In this document: one piece after another, positions 62,779 to 64,000 of the stretch
Layout of the letters: the number at the start of each line of letters is the position of its first letter
Position numbering within the stretch: the first letter of the stretch is position 1
From: Cinnamomum chago
Taxonomy: Eukaryota; Streptophyta; Magnoliopsida; Laurales; Lauraceae
Length of the DNA stretch: 64,000 bases
Direction of reading: 5' to 3'
NCBI GenBank assembly: GCA_038049695.1
Contig: CP142461.1
Coordinates: 38,334,501-38,398,500 of the forward strand
Program-made: the position numbers and the translations under genes
The notes under the pieces: generated by a model
Told to the model about the DNA's origin: nothing
The model's database searches: none
Seen by the model: the letters and a program-made list of their open reading frames with translations, nothing else

Positions 62779-64000
62779 TGTTAGGTCTTTTGTTTTTGCA
62801 ATTTGATGGATGCATTTGCACTTTAGCACCATTTGAATGCACACACTAGCATTGTGTTAGAAAACCTTGAAATCTAGTTTTTTACATGCATAGCTTTTAA
62901 GATTTGGAAAAGCTTTTGTTTTATGCATGTTTTGGTTTTAAACTTGGATGCATTGGTTTTAGAACCCAAACTCTTTTTGAAAACCTATTTCCTTGTGCAC
63001 TACATTTGGAAAATCTTGTTAGGTATTTAGGTTTGAGGTTTGCATACTTTCAGCACCTTTAGAATCAGTTTTGTATGCAATTTCATTTGAAAAGAGTTTT
63101 TCTCAAATCAAGCTAGCCTATGGTTTTAAAGTTTTCAAATTTGTTTAGGCTTCTTATAATCATGTTTTAATAACCTTTAGAATCTCTAAAACATGTATTT
63201 TAGCTTGATTTAGTGGCCCAAAAGGTCCCCCATAGATATACCTTCAAATAGGCAAAAATTGAATTTTTGCAAAATGGGGTGTCCCGGCAGTGTTGCCGGT
63301 CGACCGAGACACAGGTCTCGGTCGACCGAGACAACTGGAGGTATTTTTTACAGTTTCTGAACTGAAACCTCCAACGGTCAAAAATCCGACCGTTATGCCT
63401 TCCCGGTCGACCGAGACCTCTAGGTCGACCGAGACAACTAGCCCGTGGACTGTTTTTTTGCCTATAAAGTCCATTCATTTCCAACTTCTCAAAGGTTGAA
63501 CAAATGAGCTCTTGAGAGCATTTTGGAGCCAAACAAAGGGGAAGAAGTTGGAAAGGCTAGAAGGCCATTTGGAAATCAAATGTTTGAGATTTAAAAAGGT
63601 AGACCTTACTTATCATTTTGATTTCCATTAAAAGTAGAATCAATGCATCATTAAATCTTTGTATTTGCATATTTGCATGATTTCTAGCTTTTAAAGAGAT
63701 GTGTTGCAAACTCTAAATCATCCTTGGTAAATTAGATTAGTTTGCAAACTCTCTTATCCTAATCACATGCTTTCTTAGATTTTAACATTCATACAACTTG
63801 TTTAATTCATTTCATCAAAGTTGTTTGAATTCTTTATGTGATTAGTTTTCTCTTCAATCATCATTTTTATAAGCTTTGATTTTAAAATGCATCATGCATT
63901 CATTTAAGAGCTTCATAGTTAACATTGATTGAAGAAACACATTCATACACTTGTGCACACACTTTAGCTTGTTTTAAGTGTATGTTTATAATTTGGAATT
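62779..64000 (+). mobile_element. T6: LTR of another T element, partial
   Basis: It begins TGTTAGGTCTTTTG inside the T5 gag ORF and runs off the window. The sequence differs from the T5 LTR by many substitutions, and it interrupts the gag frame about 80 codons before its expected end, so it is an insertion rather than the T5 3' LTR. It carries palindromes and MSA-like sites at 63295-63469 (TATA CTATAAAG 63462-63469). A 5-bp duplication of caatc (62774-62778) is expected at its far end. Solo LTR or full element is undecided. Confidence 0.75.

Larger units (their letters stand above)
59706..64000 (+). mobile_element. T5: gag-only T element, 3' end outside the window
   Basis: It begins TGTTAGG at 59706 after ggctt (59701-59705, expected target duplication). 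The 5' LTR is 59706-61491 (1786 bp), then a tRNA-iMet site and the gag-derived ORF, which is cut at 62779 by T6. It lies on the + strand inside the Tat-B 5' LTR. Whether a 3' LTR with a second ggctt exists cannot be seen. It is the second internal copy of the family in this window and shows that T3 is not a one-off deletion. Confidence 0.85.

Noticed and set aside
1..64000. Host protein-coding gene, rRNA or functional tRNA
   Set aside because: Every coding stretch I could support belongs to a retrotransposon; remaining gaps are LTR, leader or repeat sequence.

Overview
The window is nuclear DNA of a flowering plant and consists entirely, or almost entirely, of nested LTR retrotransposons. I see no host gene. 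The plant origin follows from the element types: Ty3/gypsy elements of the Tat lineage (extra ORF before gag, two RNase H domains, antisense spliced ORF and tandem repeats after pol) and a SIRE-like Ty1/copia element primed by initiator tRNA-Met. I cannot name the species. Element names below (Tat-A, Tat-B, Cop-C, T1-T6, G) are mine.

Layer 0 is two related, broken Tat elements lying tail to tail. Tat-A runs on the + strand from position 1 (its 5' LTR lies outside the window) to about 18.8 kb. Tat-B runs on the - strand from its 5' LTR at 59.0-59.7 kb leftwards to about 18.9 kb. Both carry ORF1, gag, protease, a G-patch segment, reverse transcriptase, RNase H, archaeal-type RNase H, integrase, a 3' mini-hairpin repeat array and an antisense multi-exon ORF (aORF). 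Both 3' LTRs are missing at the inverted junction near 18.6-18.9 kb.

Layer 1 insertions were placed from TG...CA ends and 5-bp target duplications. T1 (6841-8788) and T2 (11317-13506) are solo LTRs that split Tat-A pol. Cop-C (19281-39998, - strand) lies in an aORF intron of Tat-B. T4 (40503-42238) is a solo LTR in an aORF exon. G (46695-50851) is a 4.16-kb solo LTR in Tat-B RNase H. T5 (59706 to the window end) lies in the Tat-B 5' LTR.

Layer 2: the Cop-C 3' LTR was hit by a solo Tat-type LTR (19538-22101) and by T3 (23401-31110), a complete, young element with near-identical LTRs. T6 (62779 onwards) interrupts the T5 gag.

The most interesting material is the T family. Its internal region codes only for the coiled-coil and zinc-knuckle part of a SIRE-type Gag, ending just before where the protease would start, so it looks like a non-autonomous partner of an element such as Cop-C. 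T and Cop-C LTRs share a promoter design: MSA-like AACGG repeats, a TATA box, and clusters of perfect palindromes whose core sequence differs between families and copies. Cop-C uses the same kind of palindromes at an internal promoter in front of an intact extra ORF of 355 codons.
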